36,693 nt of DNA from an uncultured Lachnospiraceae bacterium. Its GTDB lineage: Bacteria; Bacillota; Clostridia; Lachnospirales; Lachnospiraceae. A model generated the notes under the pieces. The model did no database searches. It had not been told where the DNA came from and saw only the letters and a program-made list of their open reading frames with translations. The translations under genes and the position numbers were made by a program. This document shows positions 7,812 through 16,471 of this stretch, piece by piece (the stretch's first letter is position 1; each line of letters opens with the position of its first letter). Location of the stretch: NCBI GenBank assembly GCA_947363565.1, contig CANAPP010000030.1:1-36693 (forward strand), read 5' to 3'.

Positions 7812-8866
7812 GCAACCATCCTTTCATTTTCCTCCCTCATACGCACCGCGATCCGGTAATATCCCCGGCAAAGCCCCCGGTAAGATGAACAGTCCCTGAG
7901 CAAAAAGCCGGCAGAAAGCGCCATGGCAAAAAGATCCCTCTCCTTCGCCCGAAAATCCCTGAAGAAGATATAATTCGCCTCCGAACCGTAGACCTTATAC
8001 CCAAGCTCCTTAAGCTGCCCGGCAAGGTACTCCCGCTCCCTTCGGATTACCCTTTTTGTCTCCGCCAGATAGGCGCCGCAGTTTTCAAGAGCCGCCACGC
8101 CGCCCGCCTGGGCCGGCACGGATACATTCCAGGACTGCAGCGTATCCCGCATCCGGCCAAGGAACTTCCGGTCGCTGCACATACCATATCCAAGCCTGAG
8201 CCCCGGCATGGCGAAAAGCTTCGTGAGCGCCTTGACGATGAGCATACCCGGGAAATCGTCAAGTCTGTCTTTCATCTGCGCCTTTTCCGGATCCTCCAGA
8301 AAATCCACAAAACACTCATCGATCACCAGGAAACTTCCCTGCCTGCTGCACGTTTCCGCGACCCACTCTACCAGGCCCTTCGGGATACTCTGGCCTGTCG
8401 GATTATTGGGATTGCACAGGAACACCATATCCGTCTTCGGCGTGACTGCATCAAGGAAATCCTCCGTCACCCGAAAGTTTTCCGTTTCGTTTAATTCATA
8501 ATAATTGACCTTCGCACCCACCGCCCGCAGCGCCCGTTCATATTCGGAAAATGTGGGAGAGAGGACCAGCGCCTTTTTGGGCTTCACGGCAAGCACCGCG
8601 GCAAAGATAAGCTCCGCCGCCCCATTTCCGCAGATAATATACTCCGCCGGCACACGCTCAAACTCGCCGACAGCCTCCGTCAGCCGTCCGCAGTGCATAT
8701 CCGGATACCGGCAGATCTCTCCTGCCGCCGCCCTGACTGCCACCGTCACCTCAGGCGGTGCACCTAACGGATTCACATTTACCGAAAAATCCGTCACCAC
8801 GCTTTTGCTGCGGTAGATGTCGCCGCCATGGATTTCCGCGATCAGACGCTCTTCCTTCACTGCCAT
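7793..8866 (-). CDS. cobD: Threonine-phosphate decarboxylase (CobD)
   Basis: A PLP-dependent fold-type I enzyme of 357 aa. It makes (R)-1-amino-2-propanol O-2-phosphate, the linker of the cobalamin nucleotide loop, from L-threonine phosphate. The N-terminus IHGGDIY and [10 protein letters not shown] are characteristic of CobD as opposed to histidinol-phosphate aminotransferase, its nearest relative. PLP contacts are CNPNNPTG (151-158), Asp183 in VIDECFVDF and the Schiff-base lysine, probably Lys216, in [18 protein letters not shown] use the ATG at 8866. GGGGAGG lies upstream, the length then matches the family, and longer frames to 8989 run into a decayed upstream gene. It is the first intact gene of the cobalamin block. 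No B12 riboswitch was seen upstream. Confidence 0.9.
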   Translation of the reverse strand: MAVKEERLIAEIHGGDIYRSKSVVTDFSVNVNPLGAPPEVTVAVRAAAGEICRYPDMHCGRLTEAVGEFERVPAEYIICGNGAAELIFAAVLAVKPKKALVLSPTFSEYERALRAVGAKVNYYELNETENFRVTEDFLDAVTPKTDMVFLCNPNNPTGQSIPKGLVEWVAETCSRQGSFLVIDECFVDFLEDPEKAQMKDRLDDFPGMLIVKALTKLFAMPGLRLGYGMCSDRKFLGRMRDTLQSWNVSVPAQAGGVAALENCGAYLAETKRVIRREREYLAGQLKELGYKVYGSEANYIFFRDFRAKERDLFAMALSAGFLLRDCSSYRGLCRGYYRIAVRMREENERMVAWLRQL

Positions 8867-8937
8867 ATCCTGCACCATTCCTCCCCGCCCGCAACTTTTC
8901 GCGGACATTTTTTCTATAAGTATTCTAACAGACATGG

Positions 8938-9299
8938 TCAAAACCTGCCGTCCTCTGCAAATTTTCTCCTGGACGGATTCCCCTCGCACCGATAGATCTT
9001 CCTTTCCTTTACATCATAGACCACCGACCACACCGTATCCTTGTCAGTCCGCCGGTCGTACTGGCAGATAAAGCCGTACTCCCCTTTCAGCACGTCCGTT
9101 GCAAAGGAAAGCGCGTCACGGGATATCTCCCTTCTTGGCGCCTTCCTCCAAAACTACCTTCTCCTTAAGTCTCCGCTGTACAAACGCCTGCTGCATCGTC
9201 TGTTTCTCAATCCCGGTGAGAAAATCGCTGTTTCTGCCGAGTAACCCTCTGGCGCCTTCCCGGATCATAGCGGGCTTCCTGAAATCTTAAATGGTACAT
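8938..9299 (-). pseudogene. Decayed C45-type (AAT/IAT) acyltransferase or hydrolase
   Basis: Three fragments in different frames follow one ribosome site (AAGGAGAGC) and an ATG at 9299. The first reads MYHLRFQEARYDPGRRQ, like the usual N-terminus of C45 autoproteolytic acyltransferases (penicillin acyltransferase-like). A middle piece has GRNSDFLTGIEK. The last, ending at the stop at 8938, contains LKGEYGFICQYD and TVWSVVYDVKERKIYRCEGN, like the family C-terminus. About 360 bases remain of a normal 1 kb, so large deletions plus frameshifts are present and the autocatalytic Cys region is gone. The family call rests on remembered motif resemblance. The loss of frame is directly visible. Confidence 0.55.
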
Positions 9300-9301
9300 A
9301 A

Positions 9302-9352
9302 ATGCTCTCCTTTTCCTTAAAGTGAAGTCCCACCGGCGGATAAAGAGAGCAT
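9302..9352 (-). other. Inverted repeat covering the pseudogene ribosome site
   Basis: ATGCTCTC (9302-9309) and GAGAGCAT (9345-9352) are exact 8-base complements 35 bases apart. On the minus strand the second arm forms part of the AAGGAGAGC ribosome site of the decayed gene. It could be an RNA hairpin that masks that site, or the terminator region of the kinase gene ending at 9373. Confidence 0.35.
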
Positions 9353-9372
9353 AATTGAATAAAAAATTTATG

Positions 9373-12072
9373 TCAAGAACTGTTTTTCCCAGATAAAGAC
9401 CGGGAGTAGGAAATCACTGCCTCATTCTTCTTCATGAACAGCAGCCCAAAAGAATCCGGCCCGCAGTTGCTTGCGATGGCTGACGAAGCCTTCTGCAGAT
9501 AGACACGCTCAAAGGGACAGTACTGCCGGACAAGATACTGAATATACTCAAGCTTCCTCTTATCCATCCCGGCATAAGTGATAAATAAGATCCGCCGGTC
9601 GATATTCTTTACATCCCGCAATACCTTGCGTACATATCTTTTCGTGACACGGGCAAAATCGCCCATCTCTACGCTCCCGACTACCATCCTGCTCTTGCGC
9701 AGTACAATAACCGGATGCAGCAGCAAAGCGTCGCACAGGATCTGTATCCGTTTCGAGATCCTGCCTGCCTGGCACATCATGTGCGTGCTGTCGATGATAA
9801 AGGCCGAAGAAATATAGTTCCTGAGCATTTTCATGGTACTTACGATTTCCTCCTTCGAGGCATGGTGTTCCGCCATATAGGCAGCATAGAGCACCATCAT
9901 CCCCAGGCTGCTGGAAAGATGCCCGGAGTCGATCACGGTTACATTTTCAAAGGACTTGGCCGCCTCAAGCGCATGCACATACCCTTTGCTGACATTTTTC
10001 GCCATCGTAATATGCAGCACATTCTGGGCTTCGGTAAGTTTATCCGCGAAAAACCGCTCATAATCCTCCGTCTCCGGAGGCTGGGAGGCACCGCTTTGCC
10101 CCGCTCCCATATGATACAGTAATTCATCTGCCTTTATCTCCAGCTCATCCAGAAACCGCCCCTTATCCGTGCAGACATAATAAGGGCATACCGCGATACT
10201 AAACTCCTTCTTTAGGGACTCTGGGAGATCACACACACTGTCCGTAGTGACCAAAAGGGGAATCCTCTTCGCCTGTTCAAAGATCAGGACATCCTTCCCG
10301 ATCTCAGCCTGCTCTGTCTCTTCGCTAAGATTCACCAGCTCCTTGGGAAGAATACTCAGCACAGCCGCCTCAAGCAGCGCACCACTGACCGGCTTTGCCA
10401 GATACCCGGCGAACCCTTCCTTGCGGTAGAGAAGCTGGTTGTCGCTTCCCGCGTTGGCCGTCAGCGCGATGACCGGCACACCCTGGCACAGCCCAGCAGC
10501 CTGCGTCTGTATCTCATGAAAGCACTGGATTCCGTCCATCTCCGGCATAAGATGATCCATCAAGATACAGTCATAGTGCTGCATCTGCGTCATCTTCAGG
10601 CATTCCGCGGCGCTGAGCGCGGTATCGATCTGGATTTTTGTGGCTGACAGAAGCTTTCTGACTACCACCAGATTCATCTCATTGTCATCTACTACAAGGA
10701 TGTGGGCATCCCGCGCCTCAAAGCTTTGCTTGTAATGCTCTCCTTCGCGGGATTTTCTGCGGGAGGTTAAGGTAAATGTCCCCAGCTCGCTTTCATCGAT
10801 GATGTCCTGCTCCAGCATAACAATGAACTTGGAGCCTCTGGTATATACACTGTTGACACTGATCTCCCCGCCCATCAGCTTCACCAACTGCTGAACGATG
10901 TTAAGGCCCAGCCCGGTACCCTCGATATGGCGGTTTTTCTCCTCATCCACCCGCCTGAAGGCATTAAAGATATAGGGAATATTCTCCTTTTTCACTCCCT
11001 GTCCCGTATCCTCTACCATATACCAGACACGCACCCGGTTAAGGTTAAGCCGCTCACATCGGACAGAGAGCGTCACCGAACCCTCGCCCGTGTATTTCAC
11101 CGCATTGTTGAGTAGATTAATAAGCACCTGCTTGATGCGGATCTCATCGCCGCAGAGCATGCTCGGAATTGAAGGATCCACCTGGAGCTTAAACTCCAGC
11201 CCCTTCTCCCGGGCTTTGATCCAGATCATATTGACGATCTCCGAAAATAACGCTCCCGTCTCATAGGAGACATTCACAATCTCCATCTTCCCGGATTTGA
11301 TCTTGGACAGATCCAGGATATCATTGATCAGCGTCAGGAGCATCTTACTGGCACCCTGGATGTTCCTGGCATTCTCCGCCACATCCTCCGAGATGTCTCC
11401 CCGCAGGATAATCTCATTTAACCCGATGATCGTATTGATGGGCGTGCGGATCTCATGGCTCATACTGGAAAAAAAATGATTCTCCGCCTTGTTTAGCTCC
11501 TCAATCTCTTTCTTCTGCCGCCTGGAAAGCTCATTCTCCTCCTCGTAAAGCTTATTCAGAAACACAAGCAGGATACTGGTCAAAAGCCCCACCAGGACAA
11601 TGGAATAGGCAGAGTCAAAAAATGACCGTTCCTGGGTGTTATTGGCAACATACTCCGGGAAACGGAAGGCGATATAATAGCAAATTTCCGTCTCTGCAAC
11701 ACATAACACATAAAACACGATCTTACGCCTTCCCGCCAGGGTAACACTGATATAGATAAAATAGATCACCAGCCATTCCGGCACACCGCTGTAAAACCCT
11801 CCTGCGGTAAAAAAACTAAACGGAAAGAGTACCAGGATAAGCAGTGCGATCACCGTAGCTCCCCGATTGATCCGATCCTTCTCGATACTGACCTTTACGA
11901 CCACCGCCATGAATATAAGGCTTAACACCAGTATTATCCAATTTGTCACGCTTTTTCCCATGGGCAGCACAAACGTCGCCGCAATCATACAGCCGCCTGT
12001 GGTTATGCGGAACATGCGCTCCCGCAGGCTTACTCTATGGTTAAAGAAAAAATCATACAGTTTTTTTATCAC
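9373..12072 (-). CDS. Hybrid histidine kinase fused to a DegV-type domain
   Basis: An 899-aa membrane kinase. The N-terminus has about six membrane segments (residues 22-175). A HisKA domain follows with phospho-accepting His206 in SSMSHEIRTPIN, then an ATPase domain with the N-box near Asn322-Asn323 and G-boxes DTGQGVK and GTGLGLNIV (about 355-395). A receiver (457-577) has acidic Asp462/463, phospho-acceptor Asp506 and Lys560. Residues about 604-881 are a complete DegV/FakB-like domain, starting LLVTTDSVCDLP and including IDSGHLSSSLGM and CQAGRISK. DegV proteins bind fatty acids. Here Ala662, Ala691 and Asn869 replace the Thr, Ser and His I recall as holding the carboxylate, while Arg771 is kept. 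The start codon is GTG, with AGGAGG 9 bases upstream. It is the last gene of a three-gene phosphorelay operon. Confidence 0.88.
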   Translation of the reverse strand: MIKKLYDFFFNHRVSLRERMFRITTGGCMIAATFVLPMGKSVTNWIILVLSLIFMAVVVKVSIEKDRINRGATVIALLILVLFPFSFFTAGGFYSGVPEWLVIYFIYISVTLAGRRKIVFYVLCVAETEICYYIAFRFPEYVANNTQERSFFDSAYSIVLVGLLTSILLVFLNKLYEEENELSRRQKKEIEELNKAENHFFSSMSHEIRTPINTIIGLNEIILRGDISEDVAENARNIQGASKMLLTLINDILDLSKIKSGKMEIVNVSYETGALFSEIVNMIWIKAREKGLEFKLQVDPSIPSMLCGDEIRIKQVLINLLNNAVKYTGEGSVTLSVRCERLNLNRVRVWYMVEDTGQGVKKENIPYIFNAFRRVDEEKNRHIEGTGLGLNIVQQLVKLMGGEISVNSVYTRGSKFIVMLEQDIIDESELGTFTLTSRRKSREGEHYKQSFEARDAHILVVDDNEMNLVVVRKLLSATKIQIDTALSAAECLKMTQMQHYDCILMDHLMPEMDGIQCFHEIQTQAAGLCQGVPVIALTANAGSDNQLLYRKEGFAGYLAKPVSGALLEAAVLSILPKELVNLSEETEQAEIGKDVLIFEQAKRIPLLVTTDSVCDLPESLKKEFSIAVCPYYVCTDKGRFLDELEIKADELLYHMGAGQSGASQPPETEDYERFFADKLTEAQNVLHITMAKNVSKGYVHALEAAKSFENVTVIDSGHLSSSLGMMVLYAAYMAEHHASKEEIVSTMKMLRNYISSAFIIDSTHMMCQAGRISKRIQILCDALLLHPVIVLRKSRMVVGSVEMGDFARVTKRYVRKVLRDVKNIDRRILFITYAGMDKRKLEYIQYLVRQYCPFERVYLQKASSAIASNCGPDSFGLLFMKKNEAVISYSRSLSGKNSS

Positions 12073-12105
12073 GCAATGTCTCCTCCTCTCCAGCCGTAGA
12101 AAATC

Positions 12106-14565
12106 CTAAAATCCGGCAATGCTTCTGCAGACATTGTCATACATCTCCAAAAGCTTCTGATGATTCTTCTGGATATATGGGATATCCTCCTTCTTTCCCG
12201 CCTGCTCCAAAGCCTTTGCCTGCTCGGAAAGCTCTTCTGCGCCGATCGTCAGCGAAGTGCTCTTTAAAGCATGAACCTTCACCGCATAATCCGGCCAGTT
12301 TTCCGCTTCATAAAGAGAGGCGATCTCCGCCCTCTTATCCTTGCTCTGTCCGTGGAACATCCGCAGCATCTCAATATAAAAACTCTCGTCCCCACAGCAG
12401 TAATCAAGTCCAATCTGCGCGTTGATGCCGACTTCCGAAAGGACATCAAAAGGATTGAACGGCACCTCCTCTTCCTGCGGGGTACGATCCTCGGCCACAG
12501 GCTCGGCGCCGTACTGTATACTGCTCTTCGGCAGCACCCTCCTGAGTACCCGCTCTAAAACCGCACGCTCAATGGGCTTCGGGATAAACTCCGTAAATCC
12601 TTCATTCCGGAACATCTCCCTGGCACCGCTTATCGTATTGGCAGTCAGGGCGATCACCGGCAGGTCCTGATACATGCCATAGTTGATCTCCCGAATGCGC
12701 CTAAGCGTCTCCACACCGTCATAACCCGGCATCATATGATCGAGGAAAACGATGTCATAGAATGTCCTTCTGCACAGCTCCACCGCCTCTTTTCCGCTAA
12801 GGCACGTATCCACCTCTATCCCGTAGCTTCCAAGAACTCCTTTTGCCACCACAAGGTTCATCTCCTCGTCATCCACTGCCAAAGCCTTCACCCCTACACA
12901 GGAAAACGGCCTGCGCCCCGCATTCTGCGCCTCTTCAAATCCGTTCTCCTTCACCTCGCCGTTTAACAGGTTCACCACAGACAGAGCAAAAAACGGCTTC
13001 CGGATCATCAAAAGCCTGCTGTCTCTGCTCAGGACATACTCTCTTTCTGCGATCACTGCCACATGGAGCGTCTCCGCCAGCTCTTCATAATACCCGCGGC
13101 TCTCCTCATACTCGGACTGTGTGATAAATACATGGGTCAGCTTATGTGTCCGCTGCAGCTTCAAAAGCCCTTCAAAATTGTGGGCCTGATACCCTTCTAT
13201 GCCAAGCCCTTCCACAAGATGGAGGATCATCCGGTCATAATATCTCCTGATCTCATCGCTGCTGTATCTGTCCGGCCGGAAATAGCATGCAATACAAAGC
13301 TTCTCCGGATTGTTAAGCGCCATGCACGGCGTATCGTCAGCCACTCTCTGGGGAATGGTTATATGGGCATGCAGCCCCTGGTGTTCTTTGCTTTCAAAGT
13401 AGATAAACCCGTCCATAGCATGCAGAAGCCCCCTGGCAATAGGGATCCCAAGGCCAAGCCCGCCGGATAGCCGGCTGCTTCCTGTATCCGCCTGATAAAA
13501 TTCATCGTATATTTTCGTCAACTGCTCTTGTGACATCCCGATACCGGTATCATGGATATCGATAAGCAGATTGATCCCATAGCTTTCCCGCCGGAACTCA
13601 AGACAAACATTGATGCCGCCCTCCTCCGTGAATTTGATGGAATTCTCAAGGAGGATCTTAAGCACATGGGAAATCTTTTCCGCATCCCCAACAAGCACCG
13701 ACGGCATCTTAAGATCCATATCAAATACCATCTCAAGCTTCTGCCGGCTGCTCTGCACGGCAGTCATGGTGATCACATCATTGAGCACCGAAGTGATCAT
13801 ATATTCTTCCTTCGCCGGGGTCAGTGTACCCTCCACAATCTCCGTATAATCAAGGATATTGTTAATCTGGCCGGACAGCCGCTTTCCCGCCATCTGTATC
13901 GACTGTATATCCGTCTTTACTTCCGGGTCGGTCGCTTTTTCCAAGGCGACCTCACTGATTCCGATCACCATATTGATCGGCGTGCGCAACTCATGGGAGA
14001 CATTCGACAAGAAATCGGCATTCTGCCGTCCTACCGTCTCCAACTGTTCTGCTACCCGTTTGTATCTTTTCCGCGCTTCCAGTCTCCGGTTGATCCGATA
14101 TCTTGCAATTGCTGTCGCCCCTGCCGTCACAAAAATGCCGAGCATGAACCGTACGCCGTCCCGAAGCCCCAATCCGTAAATATAGATATGTAACGCAAGG
14201 AAATGATAGATCAACTGTATGACATATATAACCGCCGTCAGATAAACAAGGCTTTTCCTGTCCAGCATAGAAAAAACAAGAACCATGATGCAGGCCACCG
14301 CAGGCATATCAAAAAGAATGTCTGCATGAGCCCCGAAAAAGAAAAATTCAACCAGCATCACTCCGGCACATAAATTTTCATAAAGCGCCTCCGAGCCGAT
14401 CCTTCCGATGTGCAGACACCAGACCCCGAACGCACCGAACGCAATCAGTGGTATCATCCACATCTCCCAGGACATGATCAACGTAATCAAAGCCAGCATT
14501 GCACTAAACACACTGGCAATGCTGGCTAAAAGCAGATATTTCCCTGTCTGCCTCTCTTCTCTCAT
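12106..14565 (-). CDS. Hybrid histidine kinase with receiver and HPt domains
   Basis: An 819-aa membrane kinase. About five or six hydrophobic segments fill residues 10-155. HisKA has His191 in SNVSHELRTPIN, and the ATPase domain has the N-box around Asn308 and G-boxes DTGIGMS (339-345) and GGLGLGIPIA. Residues about 420-540 look like a degenerate receiver without a convincing phospho-Asp. A true receiver spans 559-679 with Asp565/566, Asp609 in FLDHMMPGYDG and Lys663. The C-terminal HPt domain (710-815) has His765 in VKVHALKSTSLTIGA. This is the layout of a phosphorelay hub: H191 to D609 to H765 to a separate receiver. Its ATG shares one base with the stop of the upstream CheY-like gene (TAATG), so the two are translationally coupled. 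The input signal is unknown. Confidence 0.88.
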   Translation of the reverse strand: MREERQTGKYLLLASIASVFSAMLALITLIMSWEMWMIPLIAFGAFGVWCLHIGRIGSEALYENLCAGVMLVEFFFFGAHADILFDMPAVACIMVLVFSMLDRKSLVYLTAVIYVIQLIYHFLALHIYIYGLGLRDGVRFMLGIFVTAGATAIARYRINRRLEARKRYKRVAEQLETVGRQNADFLSNVSHELRTPINMVIGISEVALEKATDPEVKTDIQSIQMAGKRLSGQINNILDYTEIVEGTLTPAKEEYMITSVLNDVITMTAVQSSRQKLEMVFDMDLKMPSVLVGDAEKISHVLKILLENSIKFTEEGGINVCLEFRRESYGINLLIDIHDTGIGMSQEQLTKIYDEFYQADTGSSRLSGGLGLGIPIARGLLHAMDGFIYFESKEHQGLHAHITIPQRVADDTPCMALNNPEKLCIACYFRPDRYSSDEIRRYYDRMILHLVEGLGIEGYQAHNFEGLLKLQRTHKLTHVFITQSEYEESRGYYEELAETLHVAVIAEREYVLSRDSRLLMIRKPFFALSVVNLLNGEVKENGFEEAQNAGRRPFSCVGVKALAVDDEEMNLVVAKGVLGSYGIEVDTCLSGKEAVELCRRTFYDIVFLDHMMPGYDGVETLRRIREINYGMYQDLPVIALTANTISGAREMFRNEGFTEFIPKPIERAVLERVLRRVLPKSSIQYGAEPVAEDRTPQEEEVPFNPFDVLSEVGINAQIGLDYCCGDESFYIEMLRMFHGQSKDKRAEIASLYEAENWPDYAVKVHALKSTSLTIGAEELSEQAKALEQAGKKEDIPYIQKNHQKLLEMYDNVCRSIAGF

Positions 14566-14924
14566 TATTCCTCAAACTCCTTTGCAACACGTTTCAGAAG
14601 CTCCTTCGGCTGGAACGGCTTCTTTAAGTAATTGACTGCTCCCAGCCTGATGGCACTCATGACGTCATCCTCATGCCCGGATGCCGTCAGGAAGATTACC
14701 GGCACCTGAACCGGATATTCCTTCATCCGCTCGAAAGTCTCAATCCCGTTCATCTCCGGCATCGCAATATCGAGAAGAACCAGATCTATCTTTTCATTTC
14801 TGAGTAGATAAAGCGCCCTCTCACCAGACTCCGCAAGAACCACTTCGTACTGCTTCTCCAGGATCATCTTCGTTCTCATCAAATTCATCGTGTCATCATC
14901 CACTACCATAATACGTTTCTGCAT
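14565..14924 (-). CDS. Single-domain CheY-like response regulator
   Basis: A stand-alone receiver of 119 aa with the acidic pair Asp9/Asp10, phospho-acceptor Asp52 in LVLLDIAMPEMNG, switch Thr near FLTASG and Lys in YLKKPF. There is no DNA-binding or enzymatic output domain. It is therefore a phospho-sink, a relay partner of the HPt domain in the next gene, or a protein-protein signalling unit like CheY or Spo0F. AGGAGG lies 7 bases upstream of the ATG. It is the promoter-proximal gene of the operon and is coupled to the HPt hybrid kinase by a one-base overlap. Confidence 0.9.
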   Translation of the reverse strand: MQKRIMVVDDDTMNLMRTKMILEKQYEVVLAESGERALYLLRNEKIDLVLLDIAMPEMNGIETFERMKEYPVQVPVIFLTASGHEDDVMSAIRLGAVNYLKKPFQPKELLKRVAKEFEE

Positions 14925-14975
14925 ATAGCTGCCTCCTGTTCGATCCTGAGGATTTCTTTATTCCCCGTAAATAAT

Positions 14976-15004
14976 ATTTTAAAACAGCCCAGCAATAAAA
15001 TCAA
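14976..15004 (-). promoter_or_regulatory. Promoter of the phosphorelay operon
   Basis: TTGATT (14999-15004), a 17-base spacer and TAAAAT (14976-14981) on the minus strand, about 50 bases before the CheY-like gene. It lies just downstream of the stop of the preceding methyltransferase gene, so the operon need not depend on read-through. Confidence 0.5.
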
Positions 15005-15014
15005 GTCAAACCAT

Positions 15015-16379
15015 TCATCTGGCGGCACTTAAAAGAGCAATTGTTTCTATATGATATGTGCCAGGAAATAAATCAATACACGCAATCTTTTCCACCCGGT
15101 ATCCCCGTCCCTGAAGCAGTTCAAGATCCCTGGCAAGGCTGGTGGGCTTGCAAGCGATATACACCATCCTCTCCACGCCAAAGCTGATGATCTTCTCAAG
15201 AGCTTTGGGGTTCACACCGTCTCTCGGCGGATCCAGCACGATAAGATCCGGAAGCTCACCTAGACTGTCGATCACCTTCAGCACATCCCCTGCCAGGAAC
15301 GTACAGTTATCAAGGCCGTTAAGCTTCGCGTTCTCCTTCGCCGCCTCAACGGCCTCCCCGACAATCTCCACCCCAACGACCCTGTGCGCCACCGGCGCAA
15401 GGATCTGAGCGATAGTCCCGGTTCCGCTATACAGATCGAAGATCACCTTATCCTTCGTCTCTCCGATGTATTCCCGCACCGTCTCGTAGAGGACCTCCGC
15501 GCCAAGAGAATTAGTCTGGAAAAAGGAAAAGGGCGTGATCTTAAACCGCAGCCCTAAAAGCTCCTCATAAAAGCAGTCCGTCCCCCAGAGTATCTCCGTC
15601 CCTTCATCCCTGACGATATCCGCTACCCCGTCATTTTTTGTATGGAGGATTCCCGCGATCTTCCCATCCAAGGGCAGGGCCAGAAGGGCTTCTGCCCACG
15701 ATCCCAGGGCGCACTCCATCTGGCCTGTGGTCACCAGGTCGATAAGGATCTCCCCCGTATTCACGGCCTTTCTCACCAGCAGGTGCCGGAAATATCCGGT
15801 ATGCCTCATCCGATGGTAATACGCAAGCCCCGTTTTCCCCGCAAAGTCCAGCGTACAGGCAAGGATTTTACGAAAATCCCCGTCCACGATCTTACAGTCT
15901 GTCACACTGACAATATCATGGAAGCTTCCCTTTTTATGCATACCAAGGGCAAGAGGCCCGTCCTTATACTCATCCCCAAAGGAGAATTCCATCTTATTGC
16001 GGTAAGCCTCCCGCACCGGGCTTTCCTTCACGCCCTCCCAGACGTAAAGCCCATTAACCGCCGCATCCATCATCTTCCTGATCTGGGATTCCTTAAGGGC
16101 TGTCTGTATATTATAAGGGAGGTTCTGGTAAGTGCATCCGCCGCACTGCCCGAAATGAGGACAGGAAGGCTCAATTTCTTCAGGTGCCTTTTCAAGTACC
16201 TCAAGGATCCTCCCTTCCGCCCTTCCCTGGCGCAGCTTATTGACCGAGAAACGGACCTTTTGGCCCGGCAGGCCATTTTTCACCGTAACCGCCGCACGTT
16301 CGTCCTCCAGATAGATCCTCCCTTTATTCGGGAAATCAACTGCCCCGATCACTCCCTCATATATCTGCCCCTTTTTCAT
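15015..16379 (-). CDS. rlmD: 23S rRNA (uracil-C5) methyltransferase, RlmCD/RumA type
   Basis: A SAM-dependent RNA m5U methyltransferase of 454 aa. It has an N-terminal TRAM-like domain (1-60), then a 4Fe-4S cluster site formed by Cys73, Cys79, Cys82 (CPHFGQCGGC) and Cys162 (TDCKIVD). The SAM-binding part has FDLYSGTGTIAQIL (314-327) and VLDPPRDG, with catalytic Cys410 in YIACKPTSLARDL. It resembles the Gram-positive RlmCD enzymes that modify two 23S rRNA uridines, although related paralogues (RlmC-, TrmA-like) cannot be excluded by eye. GAGAGGAAGG precedes the ATG. It stands between unrelated genes and is probably a single transcription unit. Confidence 0.9.
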   Translation of the reverse strand: MKKGQIYEGVIGAVDFPNKGRIYLEDERAAVTVKNGLPGQKVRFSVNKLRQGRAEGRILEVLEKAPEEIEPSCPHFGQCGGCTYQNLPYNIQTALKESQIRKMMDAAVNGLYVWEGVKESPVREAYRNKMEFSFGDEYKDGPLALGMHKKGSFHDIVSVTDCKIVDGDFRKILACTLDFAGKTGLAYYHRMRHTGYFRHLLVRKAVNTGEILIDLVTTGQMECALGSWAEALLALPLDGKIAGILHTKNDGVADIVRDEGTEILWGTDCFYEELLGLRFKITPFSFFQTNSLGAEVLYETVREYIGETKDKVIFDLYSGTGTIAQILAPVAHRVVGVEIVGEAVEAAKENAKLNGLDNCTFLAGDVLKVIDSLGELPDLIVLDPPRDGVNPKALEKIISFGVERMVYIACKPTSLARDLELLQGRGYRVEKIACIDLFPGTYHIETIALLSAAR

Positions 16380-16471
16380 AAACCCTTCCTCTCTGTCTCT
16401 CTTTTTATACGATCAATATCTGATTTCTGAAATGCTTTCACTGCACAAAACATCCTGACGCCCCATGCCTT

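Noticed and set aside
7045-7899. Long open frame (284 codons) on the plus strand opposite cobQ and cobD
   Set aside because: It lies antisense to two well-supported genes, has a low-complexity Ser/Arg/Pro-rich translation and no ribosome site. It is a shadow of GC-rich codon usage.
8817-9244. Plus-strand open frames in the gap upstream of cobD
   Set aside because: The minus-strand reading gives C45-like motifs and a ribosome site. The plus-strand frames have neither and overlap the start of cobD.
8867-9372. Possible cobalamin riboswitch upstream of cobD
   Set aside because: I looked for the B12-box pattern and the conserved core on the minus strand and found none. The stretch reads as a decayed gene instead.
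13552-14193. Open frame of 213 codons on the plus strand opposite the HPt hybrid kinase
   Set aside because: It is antisense to conserved kinase motifs and has a His-rich, domain-free translation.
15642-16430. Open frame of 262 codons on the plus strand opposite rlmD
   Set aside because: It is fully antisense to a methyltransferase with all motifs intact, and its translation has no recognisable domain.
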